In this document: positions 22,255 through 34,479 of the stretch, piece after piece | Numbering within the stretch: position 1 is the first letter of the stretch | Layout of the letters: every line of letters starts with the position of its first letter | Origin: JBBRWO01 sp964388455 | GTDB lineage: Bacteria; Actinomycetota; Coriobacteriia; Anaerosomatales; JAAXUF01 | Length of the DNA stretch: 38,404 nt | Reading direction: 5' to 3' | Assembly: GCA_964388455.1 (NCBI GenBank) | Contig: CAYMAN010000020.1 | Coordinates: 1 to 38,404 of the forward strand | Made by a program: the position numbers and the translations under genes | The notes under the pieces: generated by a model | Databases searched by the model: none | The model's input: the letters and a program-made list of their open reading frames with translations, nothing else | Told to the model about the DNA's origin: nothing

Positions 22255-24558
22255 TCAGCGCACTTCGCGCAGCCGCATGACGAGATGGCCGATAACGCCG
22301 TCGTCGTCCACGCGATCCCCCGTGCTATCGACCACGTGAAAGGTGTCCTTGGCCACGCCGTCCACCGTCAGCACCTTCGCCCAGCGGATGCTGAGATCGC
22401 ACGCCGAGACTGCGGCGGCAAGATCGTGTAGGAGTCCGGGGCGGTCCGGCGCGACGATATGCACAGCGGTGTCGAAGCCGGCGGATGACGCGCGCACGGT
22501 GATGGGACCGCTGGTGCTCGCGGGGTAGTGTCGCCGTCGCTCGCTGAGTCGGGTCCGCAGCTCGAGGCGGTCGCGAAGCGCGGCCGAGAGAAGCCGGTCG
22601 AGGTTGGCGAACGTATCCGTGCTGACCGCCCTACGCGTGGCCGAGGTGACGACGAACGTGTCAAGAGCGATTCCGCCGATCGCGCCGTAAGCGTCTACCG
22701 CCAGGATGTCGAGGCCGGCGAGCGCCATAGCACCGGCGATGCGTGCGAGCAGCTCGGGCTTGTCGGCGGCGACGACGGTGACCGCGTGGGTGTTGGGCGC
22801 GGGTCCCGCCGCGACAGAGATGTGAGTGTCGGAAGAGCTGCCGGTCGAGGAGAGCGATGCGACAAGCCTCGCGTGGTTCACGACCTCTTCGGGCGTGCGG
22901 TTGGCGAGGTAGCGTAGAGGCGCATGCTCGATGAACGCTCGCTGCGCGTCGAGCGTCGCCGGCGTCAGCTCGAGCGCTTGCTCGCGCACAATCATGGCGC
23001 GGCTGGCGATGCCCGCGCCGTCCACCTCGTCGGACAGGGCGGTGTCGAGTCGGGCCACCAGAGCGCTGACAAGGGTGCTCATCCAGGGCGTCCACGTAGC
23101 GGAGCCGGTCGCGATCGAATCGGCGGCCGTCAACAGATGCAGCGGCGCGACCAGTTCGCGCCGCTGCACCCGGCCCGCAGCCGAGAGGATCGCATCCTCG
23201 TCGTCCAGGTCGGCGCGCGTCGCGGTCTCCGGGAGCAGCAGGTGCAGCCGGACCAGGTCGGCGACGTCGTCGGCCTCCTCGAGCGACAGCCCGAACCGGA
23301 GTGCGGTGGCTCGGGCCGGATCCGCCCCGCGCGCGGCATGACCGGGACCCGGCTCGGCCTTGGCGGCATCGTGGGAGAGCGCGGCAACCTGAAGCACGCG
23401 CGGGGTGGCGAGCGACTGGAGCGAGGCGGTGAGCGCGGCCTCTTCGGGCGGACGGGTGCAGATGACTGCGGCACGCAGGGAGTGTGCGCCGACGGTCAGC
23501 AGGTGGCCGAGTCCGGGTCGCCGCGTCGTCATGAGCTCGCGCATGCCGGGGATGAGGTCGTCGAGTCGGCCGTACTGTGCGGAGGCCTCCAGTGACGGCA
23601 ACGATGATTCGCCAACGTCGAGGAGCGTGAAGACATCCGCAGGGAGGAGGGGGGTCGCGGCAACACCGCTTGCTCGCCCACTGCCGTCGGCCGCGCAGGA
23701 ATCCGCCCCTCGGGTCGAGCCTGTGAGCCGCACCGCTCGGTCGCGGCCCCAATCCAGCAGCAGCGCGGTCTCCGCGAGGGCGAGCTGTACAGCACCGGCC
23801 TCGGTGTGGTGCAGCGATTCAGCGGCATCGAGCGAGAGCAGATTGCCGCCGCCGTTGCGTGCGATCTCGAAGCGCGCTGCCGTGACCGTGCGGGCGTGGA
23901 GAGCCAGTTGCGCGTACTCCTCGGCGGACAGGATGCCGAGCGCGACGAGAACGCTCGGGTCGTGGCAGATGCTGCCGCTGAGAATCGCGGCGGTCCAGGT
24001 CAGCTCGTCGTAGTCGCGCCGTCCCCCCGCGCCAACCTTGAGGTCAGGCTCGAGCAAGTACTGCGATCCCGGACGAGGTCGCGACTGAAGTTCCTCGAGT
24101 AGCGCCCTGGCGTGCTTGGCGGCGTCGGCAGCGTCACCGGCGAGTGCGCGTTCGGCCCAGGCTGCGTCGCCCGCAAGCACACGTGCGGTCAGTGATGCGG
24201 TCCGTGTCTGCAGATCCTCGCGAATCGCACGCATCTGCTCGCGAGGAGAGCGCACCTGATGGCCGACCTCCAGCCCTGCGTCCCACAGCGGGTACAGCAC
24301 GGCCTCCACAAACGGCTTGAGCCTGTCCGCCGAGGAGTTCGACAGGATCAGCAGGTCGAGATCGCTCGATGGCAGCAGCGCGCCGCAGCCCCACCCGCCC
24401 AGCGCGACCACAGCGATCCGCCCCGCTGAGCGCGACGAAGCCGCCCGGGTGAGTTCCCGGACGGCGTCGTCGGTCAGTGCTGCGAGTGCACGAGCCGCTT
24501 CCACGCTCGGCATCGCCGAGGAGATCAGCGCCTCGCGGGCTGCGAGGTAGGTGCGCAT
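22255..24558 (-). CDS. glnD: PII uridylyltransferase / uridylyl-removing enzyme
   Basis: 767 residues from ATG 24558, one base after the glnK stop, implying coupling. The nucleotidyltransferase domain has GGWGCGALLPSSDLDLLIL (G54, G55, D66, D68). The central HD phosphohydrolase has LSHDAAK, and two C-terminal ACT domains read VTVVAADKPELLARIAGAM and VHIVAPDRPGLLHDLAAAV, the glutamine sensors. Both catalytic activities and the sensor therefore look intact; the protein is somewhat shorter than E. coli GlnD (~890). It modifies the PII protein encoded just upstream according to glutamine level; in some actinobacteria the group added is AMP instead of UMP. Last gene of amt-glnK-glnD. Confidence 0.93.
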   Translation of the reverse strand: MRTYLAAREALISSAMPSVEAARALAALTDDAVRELTRAASSRSAGRIAVVALGGWGCGALLPSSDLDLLILSNSSADRLKPFVEAVLYPLWDAGLEVGHQVRSPREQMRAIREDLQTRTASLTARVLAGDAAWAERALAGDAADAAKHARALLEELQSRPRPGSQYLLEPDLKVGAGGRRDYDELTWTAAILSGSICHDPSVLVALGILSAEEYAQLALHARTVTAARFEIARNGGGNLLSLDAAESLHHTEAGAVQLALAETALLLDWGRDRAVRLTGSTRGADSCAADGSGRASGVAATPLLPADVFTLLDVGESSLPSLEASAQYGRLDDLIPGMRELMTTRRPGLGHLLTVGAHSLRAAVICTRPPEEAALTASLQSLATPRVLQVAALSHDAAKAEPGPGHAARGADPARATALRFGLSLEEADDVADLVRLHLLLPETATRADLDDEDAILSAAGRVQRRELVAPLHLLTAADSIATGSATWTPWMSTLVSALVARLDTALSDEVDGAGIASRAMIVREQALELTPATLDAQRAFIEHAPLRYLANRTPEEVVNHARLVASLSSTGSSSDTHISVAAGPAPNTHAVTVVAADKPELLARIAGAMALAGLDILAVDAYGAIGGIALDTFVVTSATRRAVSTDTFANLDRLLSAALRDRLELRTRLSERRRHYPASTSGPITVRASSAGFDTAVHIVAPDRPGLLHDLAAAVSACDLSIRWAKVLTVDGVAKDTFHVVDSTGDRVDDDGVIGHLVMRLREVR

Positions 24559-24559
24559 G

Positions 24560-24898
24560 CTACAGCGCGTCGGGTCCGCGCTCGCCGGTCCGGATGCGAA
24601 CAGCGGCTTCCACGTCGATCGTGAAGATCTTGCCGTCGCCGATCTTCTCGGTACGAGCCGCGGCGAGGATCGCCTCTTCGACGGAGGTGGCGATGGCGTC
24701 GTCAACCACGACCTCGATCTTCACTTTCGGGACGAAGTCCACGGTGTACTCGGCACCACGGTAGATCTCCGTGTGGCCCTTCTGGCGACCGTATCCGCGA
24801 ACGTCGGTCACGGTCATGCCGGCGACGCCGAGGGTGTTCAGTGCTTCCTTCACGTCATCGAGCTTGTGCGGCTTGATGATGGCTTCGATCTTCTTCAT
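24560..24898 (-). CDS. glnK: PII nitrogen signalling protein
   Basis: 112 residues, standard PII length, with AAGGAG seven bases before the ATG. The T-loop is YRGAEYTVDFVPK, with Y51, the residue modified by GlnD, present; TEKIGDGKIF forms the ATP/2-oxoglutarate loop, and R101/R103 follow. PII binds ATP, ADP and 2-oxoglutarate and blocks the Amt channel when nitrogen is plentiful. Placement between amt and glnD favours the glnK name. Because the local glutamine synthetase lacks the adenylylation Tyr, likely targets here are Amt and possibly the GlnR-like regulator (inference). Confidence 0.95.
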   Translation of the reverse strand: MKKIEAIIKPHKLDDVKEALNTLGVAGMTVTDVRGYGRQKGHTEIYRGAEYTVDFVPKVKIEVVVDDAIATSVEEAILAAARTEKIGDGKIFTIDVEAAVRIRTGERGPDAL

Positions 24899-24945
24899 CG
24901 GTGACTCCTTATCGGACTGAGAGGGACATGTGATCGGAGTTCGCG

Positions 24946-26184
24946 CTAGTCGAGGATGTAGCCCTCTTCATTGTGCTCCGAGAGGTCGAGTCCGCGAATC
25001 TCGGCGTCCTCATCGACGCGCAGACCCATGACCGCCTTGATGGCGAGGAGCAGGCCCATGCTGACCACGAACGAGAATGCCCAGGCCGCCACGACACCCA
25101 CGAGCTGGATCCAGAGCTGGTTCACGTTACCGTACAGCGCGCCGCCGGTGATTGCGCTGTTCACGGCGCTGGTGGCGAAGACGCCGGTCAGGATCGCACC
25201 GAGCGTTCCGCCTACGCCGTGGATACCCAGAACGTCGAGGGCGTCGTCGATCTTGAGCTTGCCCTTGATGCTCAGGCCGTAGAAGCATGCGACGCCGGCG
25301 ATGGCGCCTATGAGAAGTGCGGCCCACGGCTCGACGTAACCGCACGCGGGAGTGATCGCGACGAGACCGGCGACGGCACCCGAAGCGGCGCCCAGCGCGG
25401 TAGGCTTGCCGGCGCGCATCCACTCGATGCCGGTCCAGGTGAGGACCGCGGCAGCGGCGGCGATGTTGGTGTTGAGGAACGCGGTACCTGCGAGGTCACC
25501 GGCGGTCAGCGCGGATCCGGCGTTGAAGCCGAACCAGCCGAACCACAGAATTCCCGCGCCCATGACCGTCATGGTGAGGTTGTGGGGGTGGAACTTGTCC
25601 TTGCCGTATCCCTTGCGGCGCCCGAGCACGATGGCGGCTGCAACCGCTGCGGCCGCCGACGAGATGTGGACGACGGTTCCACCGGCGAAGTCGAGCGCGC
25701 CCAGCTTGAACAGCCAGCCGCTCGGCTGCCATACCCAGTGGGCAAGAGGAGAGTAGACGAAGAGCGACCACAGGAGCGCGAAGGCAACGTAGGCCTTGAA
25801 CTTCATGCGCTCGGCGACGGCACCCGTGATGAGGCCGACAGTGATGATCGCGAACATTCCCTGAAACATGGCGAAAACAGACTGCGGAATCGAGCCGGCC
25901 AGTTCGTGTACCGTTCCGCCGATCCCGTTGAGGCCGGCGAAGCTCAGTCCGCCGATGAACGGCGCCAGCGGACCCTCGATGGTGGTGAAGGCGAGCGAGT
26001 ATCCCACGACCGCCCACAGCACACCGACAAGACCCATAGCGAAGAAGCTCTGCAACGTCGTATCCAGCACGTTCTTCCGCCGAACCATGCCACCGTAGAA
26101 CGCTGCGAGTCCCGGGGTCATGAACAGCACCAGGGCGGCAGATGCCAACAGCCAAGCTGTATCGCCGGAGTTGATCTCAGGCAT
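24946..26184 (-). CDS. amt: Ammonium transporter
   Basis: 412 residues from ATG 26184; GAGGAGG is the ribosome site, and longer upstream frames lack support. About eleven membrane helices are visible. The twin pore histidines lie in GGTVVHISS and LGIHGVGGT. NAGSALTAG and the aromatic AMFQGMFAI gate region are typical of Amt/MEP/Rh channels. There is no cleaved signal peptide, since the sequence starts straight at helix 1 (WLLASAALVLFM). It admits ammonium and is closed by the PII protein encoded 47 bases downstream. A GAAAC pair 37 bases upstream suggests GlnR control. Confidence 0.96.
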   Translation of the reverse strand: MPEINSGDTAWLLASAALVLFMTPGLAAFYGGMVRRKNVLDTTLQSFFAMGLVGVLWAVVGYSLAFTTIEGPLAPFIGGLSFAGLNGIGGTVHELAGSIPQSVFAMFQGMFAIITVGLITGAVAERMKFKAYVAFALLWSLFVYSPLAHWVWQPSGWLFKLGALDFAGGTVVHISSAAAAVAAAIVLGRRKGYGKDKFHPHNLTMTVMGAGILWFGWFGFNAGSALTAGDLAGTAFLNTNIAAAAAVLTWTGIEWMRAGKPTALGAASGAVAGLVAITPACGYVEPWAALLIGAIAGVACFYGLSIKGKLKIDDALDVLGIHGVGGTLGAILTGVFATSAVNSAITGGALYGNVNQLWIQLVGVVAAWAFSFVVSMGLLLAIKAVMGLRVDEDAEIRGLDLSEHNEEGYILD

Positions 26185-26221
26185 CGTCGTCCTCCTCACT
26201 TCTTGTTGAGTCTCTTGGTCG

Positions 26222-26237
26222 GTTTCAGCCGGGTTTC
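26222..26237 (-). promoter_or_regulatory. Candidate GlnR box pair upstream of amt
   Basis: On the minus strand GAAAC (26237-26233) is followed after exactly 6 bases (CCGGCT) by GAAAC (26226-26222), the same arrangement as upstream of glnA. It is only 37 bases from the amt ATG and no convincing promoter lies downstream of it, so its geometry differs from the glnA site; it could overlap or follow the promoter. Inference. Confidence 0.5.
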
Positions 26238-26313
26238 CAAGAGACGTCGGCAGATGACTTGGCAACCGTACGGGCGGATTGTTGCGGGTGTGTTTCCGCA
26301 CAATGTCGCGGTC

Positions 26314-26348
26314 GTGAACGTTCAGAGGATTGGCAGGGGGCGTACAAT
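26314..26348 (+). promoter_or_regulatory. uvrA promoter with overlapping palindrome
   Basis: TTCAGA (26320-26325) and TACAAT (26343-26348) with a 17-base spacer form a plausible promoter. The perfect 10-base palindrome TGAACGTTCA (26314-26323) overlaps the -35. Gram-positive LexA boxes are GAAC-n4-GTTC; here the half-sites abut without the spacer, so SOS control is possible but not canonical. Confidence 0.5.
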
Positions 26349-26389
26349 AGGGGATTACCGACATTCTCACCGCGAGGAAGGACCTGGTT

Positions 26390-29350
<2,961 letters not shown>

Positions 29351-29354
29351 CCCG

Positions 29355-31238
29355 ATGGCCGCTGACCTGCCGTCCATAGCCGAGCAGATCGGCAACGTCC
29401 CCGACTCCCCGGGTGTCTACCTGTGGAAGTCGGCGGACGGCTCCGTGCTGTATGTGGGCAAGGCGAAGTCGCTGCGCAAGCGCATGAAGCAGTACGTGCA
29501 AGGCCACGACGACCGCGAGAAGATCCCGCTCATGATGGAGCAGGTCGCGAGCTACGACTACGTGGTCACGGCCACCGAGGTCGAGTCGCTGGTGCTCGAG
29601 AAGAACCTCATCAAGCAGTTCGATCCGCCCTACAACGTCGACTTCCGCGACGACAAGAGCTACCCGTTCATCGCGCTGACCATGGGCGACCCGTATCCTG
29701 CGATCAAGTTCACGCGTGAGCGTCACGTGGCGTCCACACGCTACTTCGGCCCCTACACCGACTCGCGCGCCGCCCGCGACACCATCGACACCGTGCGCCG
29801 CATTGTGCCGATCTGCCGAGCTACGTGCGCCGAGTGGAAGCGCGTCAACGCGCACGACGGTGCTCCCACCACCCGCGCCTGCTTCGACTACCACGTCGGC
29901 CTCGGCCCGGGGCCGTGCGTAGGTGCTGTCTCCACCGAGGAGTACGCCGAGAACGTCGCGCGGATCTCCGGTTTCCTCTCGGGGAAGCACGACGACCTCG
30001 AAATCGAGCTCGACCGCCGTATGCGCGACGCCTCCGACGAACTCGACTACGAGTCGGCCGCGCGCTACCGCAACCGTCTCGAGGCCGTCCGCGTGCTTCG
30101 CCAGCGCCAGAAGGTCGTCTCGGCCAGACCGCTTGAGATGGACGTCGTCGGCTTCTTTCGCGAGGAGACCGTCGCGGGAGTCCACGTCTTCGTGGTCCGC
30201 GAGGGCCGCGTGCTCGTCGGCAACGAGTTCGTGCTCGACAAAGGCTTCGACGTCTCGCTGCCGGAGCTCGTCGACGGCTTCCTCCTGCGCTACTACGCCG
30301 ACGGCCCGCAGATCCCCCGCGAGATCGTCCTCCCGGAGCTTCCCGAGGACGCCGACTCCGTCGAGGAGTGGCTCAGCTCCCTGCGCCCCGTCGGTGCCGC
30401 CCGCGTCCGCCTCACCGTCCCGCAACGTGCCGAGCGCAAAGACCTCCTCCAGCTCGCCGAGGAGAACGCGCGCCACACGCTCATGCGCTTCAAAGTCCGC
30501 ACGCGATACGACGAGGATCGCCTCAACGCCGCGATGCTGCAGCTCGAGAGCGCACTCGCCCTCCCGGCGCCGCCGCTGCGAATCGAGTGCTACGACATCT
30601 CCACACTTCACGGCACGCACTCGGTCGGCTCGATGGTCGTGTTCGCGAGCGGTCGCAGCGAGACCAAGAGCTATCGCCGCTTCAAGGTCAAGCTCGATAC
30701 CGGAGAGGCGAACGACTTCGCGATGATGGGAGAGGTCCTTCGCCGACGGTTCGCGCCGGAGCGCATGGCCGATCAGCGGTTCGGGAAGCGTCCCGACCTC
30801 GTAATCGTCGACGGAGGAAAGCCGCAGCTCACAGCGGCCATGGAGGTGCTCGCCGACCTCGGACTCGCCGACATCCCCGTCGCCGGCCTCGCCAAGCGCG
30901 AAGAGGAGCTCTTCGTGCCGTGGGCCGAGCAGCCCGTGATCCTTCCCGCCGGTAGCCCGTCGCTCTATCTGGTGAAGCGCGTGCGTGATGAGGCCCACCG
31001 CTTCGCGATCACCTACCACCGAGAGCTTCGCGGCAAGGCGATGACCGCAAGCGTGCTCGACGATATCGCCGGCGTGGGTCCGACCCGCAAGAAGGCGCTC
31101 CTGAAGGCGTTCGGCAGCGTCAAGCGCATGCGCGAAGCGACGCTCGAGGAGTTGGCCGCCACGCCCGGCATCCCCCGGGAGGTCGCCGACGAGGTTCACG
31201 CGGTCCTCCACTCGGATTCGAGCACGCCGGTTCCGTAG
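29355..31238 (+). CDS. uvrC: Excinuclease ABC subunit C
   Basis: 627 residues from ATG 29355, 4 bases after uvrA. The N-terminal GIY-YIG nuclease reads GVYLWKSADGSVLYVGKAKS and makes the 3' incision. The UVR domain (DLEIELDRRMRDASDELDY) docks on UvrB. The RNase H-like domain (RIECYDISTLHGTHSVGSMV, LVIVDGGKPQL) makes the 5' cut. The C-terminal helix-hairpin-helix (IAGVGPTRKKALLKAFGS) binds DNA. It is complete and of normal length. The ribosome site before the ATG is weak, so translation is probably coupled to uvrA. Confidence 0.97.
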   Translation: MAADLPSIAEQIGNVPDSPGVYLWKSADGSVLYVGKAKSLRKRMKQYVQGHDDREKIPLMMEQVASYDYVVTATEVESLVLEKNLIKQFDPPYNVDFRDDKSYPFIALTMGDPYPAIKFTRERHVASTRYFGPYTDSRAARDTIDTVRRIVPICRATCAEWKRVNAHDGAPTTRACFDYHVGLGPGPCVGAVSTEEYAENVARISGFLSGKHDDLEIELDRRMRDASDELDYESAARYRNRLEAVRVLRQRQKVVSARPLEMDVVGFFREETVAGVHVFVVREGRVLVGNEFVLDKGFDVSLPELVDGFLLRYYADGPQIPREIVLPELPEDADSVEEWLSSLRPVGAARVRLTVPQRAERKDLLQLAEENARHTLMRFKVRTRYDEDRLNAAMLQLESALALPAPPLRIECYDISTLHGTHSVGSMVVFASGRSETKSYRRFKVKLDTGEANDFAMMGEVLRRRFAPERMADQRFGKRPDLVIVDGGKPQLTAAMEVLADLGLADIPVAGLAKREEELFVPWAEQPVILPAGSPSLYLVKRVRDEAHRFAITYHRELRGKAMTASVLDDIAGVGPTRKKALLKAFGSVKRMREATLEELAATPGIPREVADEVHAVLHSDSSTPVP

Positions 31239-31349
31239 TCGAATCTGTCGCGCCAGCCTCAACAGCCACACACTCGTTCCGTCGGCCGCCCTGTTCCGCC
31301 TATCGCGGGGTATGCTGTGCATATCTGACATTCGACCGAGGGGATTCCC

Positions 31350-34300
31350 GTGGGCGACATGCGGGCGCATCTTGCGGAGCATAACGAGCTCGGACGGATC
31401 GACTACTTTCTCGACCAACTTGCGCGCGCCGTTGAGCGAGGCGAAGTCCCGATGGCGTCCTACCAGACGCTGGCCCCGCGCTACCTCACTCGCCGAGAAG
31501 AAGTTGTCGCCATCATCACCGGTGTCCATGCCGCGTCTGCCGAGGCCGCACGCGGAAGAGGCTCCACGGTCGGCGGAACGTACACCTCAGGCGACGTCCC
31601 CCCGAAGCGGGCGCGTGCGACGCCGCCGGGAGCACCGTCCAGTGTGACTCGGCCGATTCAAGTCCGCGAGCCGGTGAGCTGGACTACGGTCCTGCTGTTC
31701 CTCGGTGCGTTTCTGGTCATAGTCGCCTCCGGCATCTTCGCCTTCGCGGTGTGGAGTTCCACGGGCCCTGGTTTTCGACTCACCTTCTTGGGGACGCTGA
31801 CCGCGGTGTTCTATGCGGCCGGGTACCACGCTCGGACCAAGCTCGACCTGCGGGCGGGAAGTGCAGCGCTCACGGTCGTCGCCTCGGCCATGCTGCTCTT
31901 CGATTGCTGGATCGTCATCGACGGCTGGCAGTTCGACGGTCCACTTCCCTGGGCCCTGGCTCTGCTGCTGTGCTCGGCGGTGTACTGGTTCACCGAGGTG
32001 AGGCTCGGGGACCGCTTTTATGGTGTCGCCGGTGCTGCCGCACAAGTCGGCTGGTGGTGGCTCATGGGGGCCGGCCTGCATCTGGAGAATCCGGTGCGCC
32101 TAGCGGGAATCGCGGTGATCGCGTTGCTGTGGCAGTTGGCTGCCGAGCGCGCTCGCGCAGACGAGGTGTTCGCTTCTCTTTCGCGGGTGCTCCTGTGGGC
32201 AGCGCCGCTCGTGGCCGTCGGCGCATCGCTCGGCATAGCAGCGGACGCAGTTGCCGTGGGCACGAGCACGATCGTCAGTGCCGCGAGCGCGGCGGTTGTC
32301 ACGGTTGCTGGCGCTGCGATTGTTCTGCGAAGCACCTTGCTCGAGCGGGATGCGGGTCGATGGATCGCCGGTCTCCTACAGGTGCCCCTCTTCATCATGC
32401 TCATGCAGCCGGGTGAATCGTCGTGGCTTGGGGTGGCCTGTCTGGCCGCCGTCACGGTTGTCTTCACCGCCATTGCACTGCGCCGTGCCGGCGCTCCGTT
32501 CGCGATCGCCGCGCTGGGCATGGAGCTGCTGACCGCGACGAGCGTGCTGGACCTGCTCCACGCCACGGATGCGATCGGTGTCGCGGTGCTCGCCGCGCTG
32601 GCTGTCACGTGGATGCTTGCATCAGTTCTCATCGATCGAATCGCCGAGGACTCTGACGCGTCGTCGGCGTACGCCAGCGAGGCATCTGGGGTGATTCGCG
32701 GGGGCGGCTACGTGGGATTGGTGTTCGCTTCCGTCCTCGTGTCGATTGTCGGCGCCGGCGTGCCGTTGTCCGGCGTTGAGGTTCCGTCGGCGGACGTGCT
32801 CCTTGCCGTCGCGGTATTGGTCGCGTGGTCCCTCAGCTGCCTGATCCGCCGAGGCGCGTTCGTCGCGTTCGGCGCTGCACTGTGGTCCTTATACGCGACC
32901 GCCGCACTCTGCGCGTGGGCGTTCCCCGAGCTCACGTCGCCGCAGTACGCGCTCGTGCTGCTGGGCGTGGCGGGTGCGTGGATTGCGGTCCGCGGACAAG
33001 TCGAGCGTTTCTACCGTGCTCCCGCCGAGGGGTTCGGATGGACGATGCGCGCGATTGCCATCGCGCTGCTGGCCGGCGGTGTGGCGGCGGAGTCCTTACG
33101 GCGCGATCCCTCGGTCGAGTCGATGGCGGCGCTCGCATTCGGGTTCTCGATGGTGTTTCTGCTTGACGCGTTGTTCGCGGGGCCGCGTGCATCGGCGGCG
33201 ATAGCCGGTGCCGGTGGTGTTGTGGCGGCGGGACTCAGCGGTTTGGCGATTCGTGAGCTTGCCGGCGATGCGGGATTGGCCGCATCGGGTGCCGGACTTG
33301 CGCTGGCGACGATCGGTGCGGCGCTTCGCGACCGTTGGACGCACAATGCGCAGTGGCTCGCGGTCGCCGCAGCGGGCGCTGCAACGATCGCGTCGGCGAT
33401 GGGTCCGACGGGCTGGCCGCTCGTCGGCGCGCTCGCGATGGGAGCGGTCGCATGGTGTGCGGCGGCACTGTCGGGTCGAGAGCAGGCCCTGACTTTCCCC
33501 GCCGGCCTCCTGTCGTTCGCTGCGGTGGTCGCGGGCGTCTCAGCTGTAGACGCATCGCCACTGGTCACCATCGTGGTCCTGGGCGTAGCGGCCGGTGTCT
33601 TGGGGCTACCGACGGCGTTCTCGGACATGGGCTCAGGCGGCCGATTCGCGCGAACAGGCCAGGCACTGGCGCTGGCAGGGCTACTCGGCGTTGGTTTCCT
33701 CGTGGTGACGGGTGTGGCCGGCGAGTTGGCGAGTGACGTCCTGTACCGGGTGCCGCAGTGGGCGGAGTTCGGTCGGCAGGGTGTCGCATTGTGCTTCGTG
33801 ATCGCAGGTGCGTACGTGATCGGGCAGTCGTATCTGTGGAAGTACGAGTTCGCATCCTACGGCGGATGGGCGTTGCTGTTGGCATCGGTGTGCGTCGAGC
33901 TCACGGCTTGGGATGTCATCGCGATCCAGGCGTACACGACTGCGGTCGCGGCATACGTCGCCGCAATGGGTTACCTGTATGCCTCGCGCGGCACAGACCG
34001 ATCGGTTCCGGTGCCCATCGACATCGCGACTGTCGCCGTTGGCGTGGGTATTCCCGCGCTGATCGCGCTTACCGCGCCGATGGGTGCTGCAGGTTTCAGC
34101 GACCTTGTCTGGGCGGTCGGACTCGCGCTCACATCGATAGCCGCAGGCATCGCCCTCAAGGTGCGGTCGTATCTGTTCGGCGCGGCCGCTGCGCTCGTCG
34201 TCGTGGTCGGATGGCGCTCGTTCAGCTACCTCGCCAGCGTGTGGTGGCTCGTCCTCGGGTTGGTCGGCACGGCGATGCTGGTGATCGCGCTGACTTGGGA

Positions 34301-34367
34301 GCGGCAGCGACAGATGCTCTCCGAGACCCAGGCGCGTCTCAGGGACGGATTCGAACTGTGGCGCTGA
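31350..34367 (+). CDS. Very large polytopic membrane protein, unknown function
   Basis: 1005 residues from GTG 31350 (GAGGGGATT upstream); an ATG three codons on is also possible. Residues 1 to ~70 are a soluble helical domain (IDYFLDQLARAVERGEV, ASYQTLAPRYLTRREEVV). A basic, Pro/Thr-rich linker follows. From ~residue 112 to ~985 hydrophobic helices follow almost without loops, roughly two dozen or more, rich in Ala, Val and Gly. The C-terminus (WERQRQMLSETQARLRDGF) is short and soluble. It resembles the large actinobacterial membrane proteins with an SCO7613-type C-terminal region, for which no function is known to me. No catalytic motif was found. It separates uvrC from rapZ-yvcK-whiA, an insertion into an otherwise conserved gene order. 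Confidence 0.85.
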   Translation: MGDMRAHLAEHNELGRIDYFLDQLARAVERGEVPMASYQTLAPRYLTRREEVVAIITGVHAASAEAARGRGSTVGGTYTSGDVPPKRARATPPGAPSSVTRPIQVREPVSWTTVLLFLGAFLVIVASGIFAFAVWSSTGPGFRLTFLGTLTAVFYAAGYHARTKLDLRAGSAALTVVASAMLLFDCWIVIDGWQFDGPLPWALALLLCSAVYWFTEVRLGDRFYGVAGAAAQVGWWWLMGAGLHLENPVRLAGIAVIALLWQLAAERARADEVFASLSRVLLWAAPLVAVGASLGIAADAVAVGTSTIVSAASAAVVTVAGAAIVLRSTLLERDAGRWIAGLLQVPLFIMLMQPGESSWLGVACLAAVTVVFTAIALRRAGAPFAIAALGMELLTATSVLDLLHATDAIGVAVLAALAVTWMLASVLIDRIAEDSDASSAYASEASGVIRGGGYVGLVFASVLVSIVGAGVPLSGVEVPSADVLLAVAVLVAWSLSCLIRRGAFVAFGAALWSLYATAALCAWAFPELTSPQYALVLLGVAGAWIAVRGQVERFYRAPAEGFGWTMRAIAIALLAGGVAAESLRRDPSVESMAALAFGFSMVFLLDALFAGPRASAAIAGAGGVVAAGLSGLAIRELAGDAGLAASGAGLALATIGAALRDRWTHNAQWLAVAAAGAATIASAMGPTGWPLVGALAMGAVAWCAAALSGREQALTFPAGLLSFAAVVAGVSAVDASPLVTIVVLGVAAGVLGLPTAFSDMGSGGRFARTGQALALAGLLGVGFLVVTGVAGELASDVLYRVPQWAEFGRQGVALCFVIAGAYVIGQSYLWKYEFASYGGWALLLASVCVELTAWDVIAIQAYTTAVAAYVAAMGYLYASRGTDRSVPVPIDIATVAVGVGIPALIALTAPMGAAGFSDLVWAVGLALTSIAAGIALKVRSYLFGAAAALVVVVGWRSFSYLASVWWLVLGLVGTAMLVIALTWERQRQMLSETQARLRDGFELWR

Positions 34368-34432
34368 TGCATGTCTGACGCGGGCGTCACCGGTTGGCCG
34401 CAAACGCCCATGCCGTGTGTCAGTCTCGGCGG

Positions 34433-34438
34433 TATACT
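34433..34438 (+). promoter_or_regulatory. -10 element for rapZ-yvcK-whiA
   Basis: TATACT lies 41 bases before the rapZ ATG. No good -35 is present at 16-18 bases. It likely starts the three-gene message, since each later gene overlaps the previous one. Confidence 0.4.
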
Positions 34439-34479
34439 GCAGGACACGTACTGTTTCGACGCATGAGGAGGAGAGTCCG

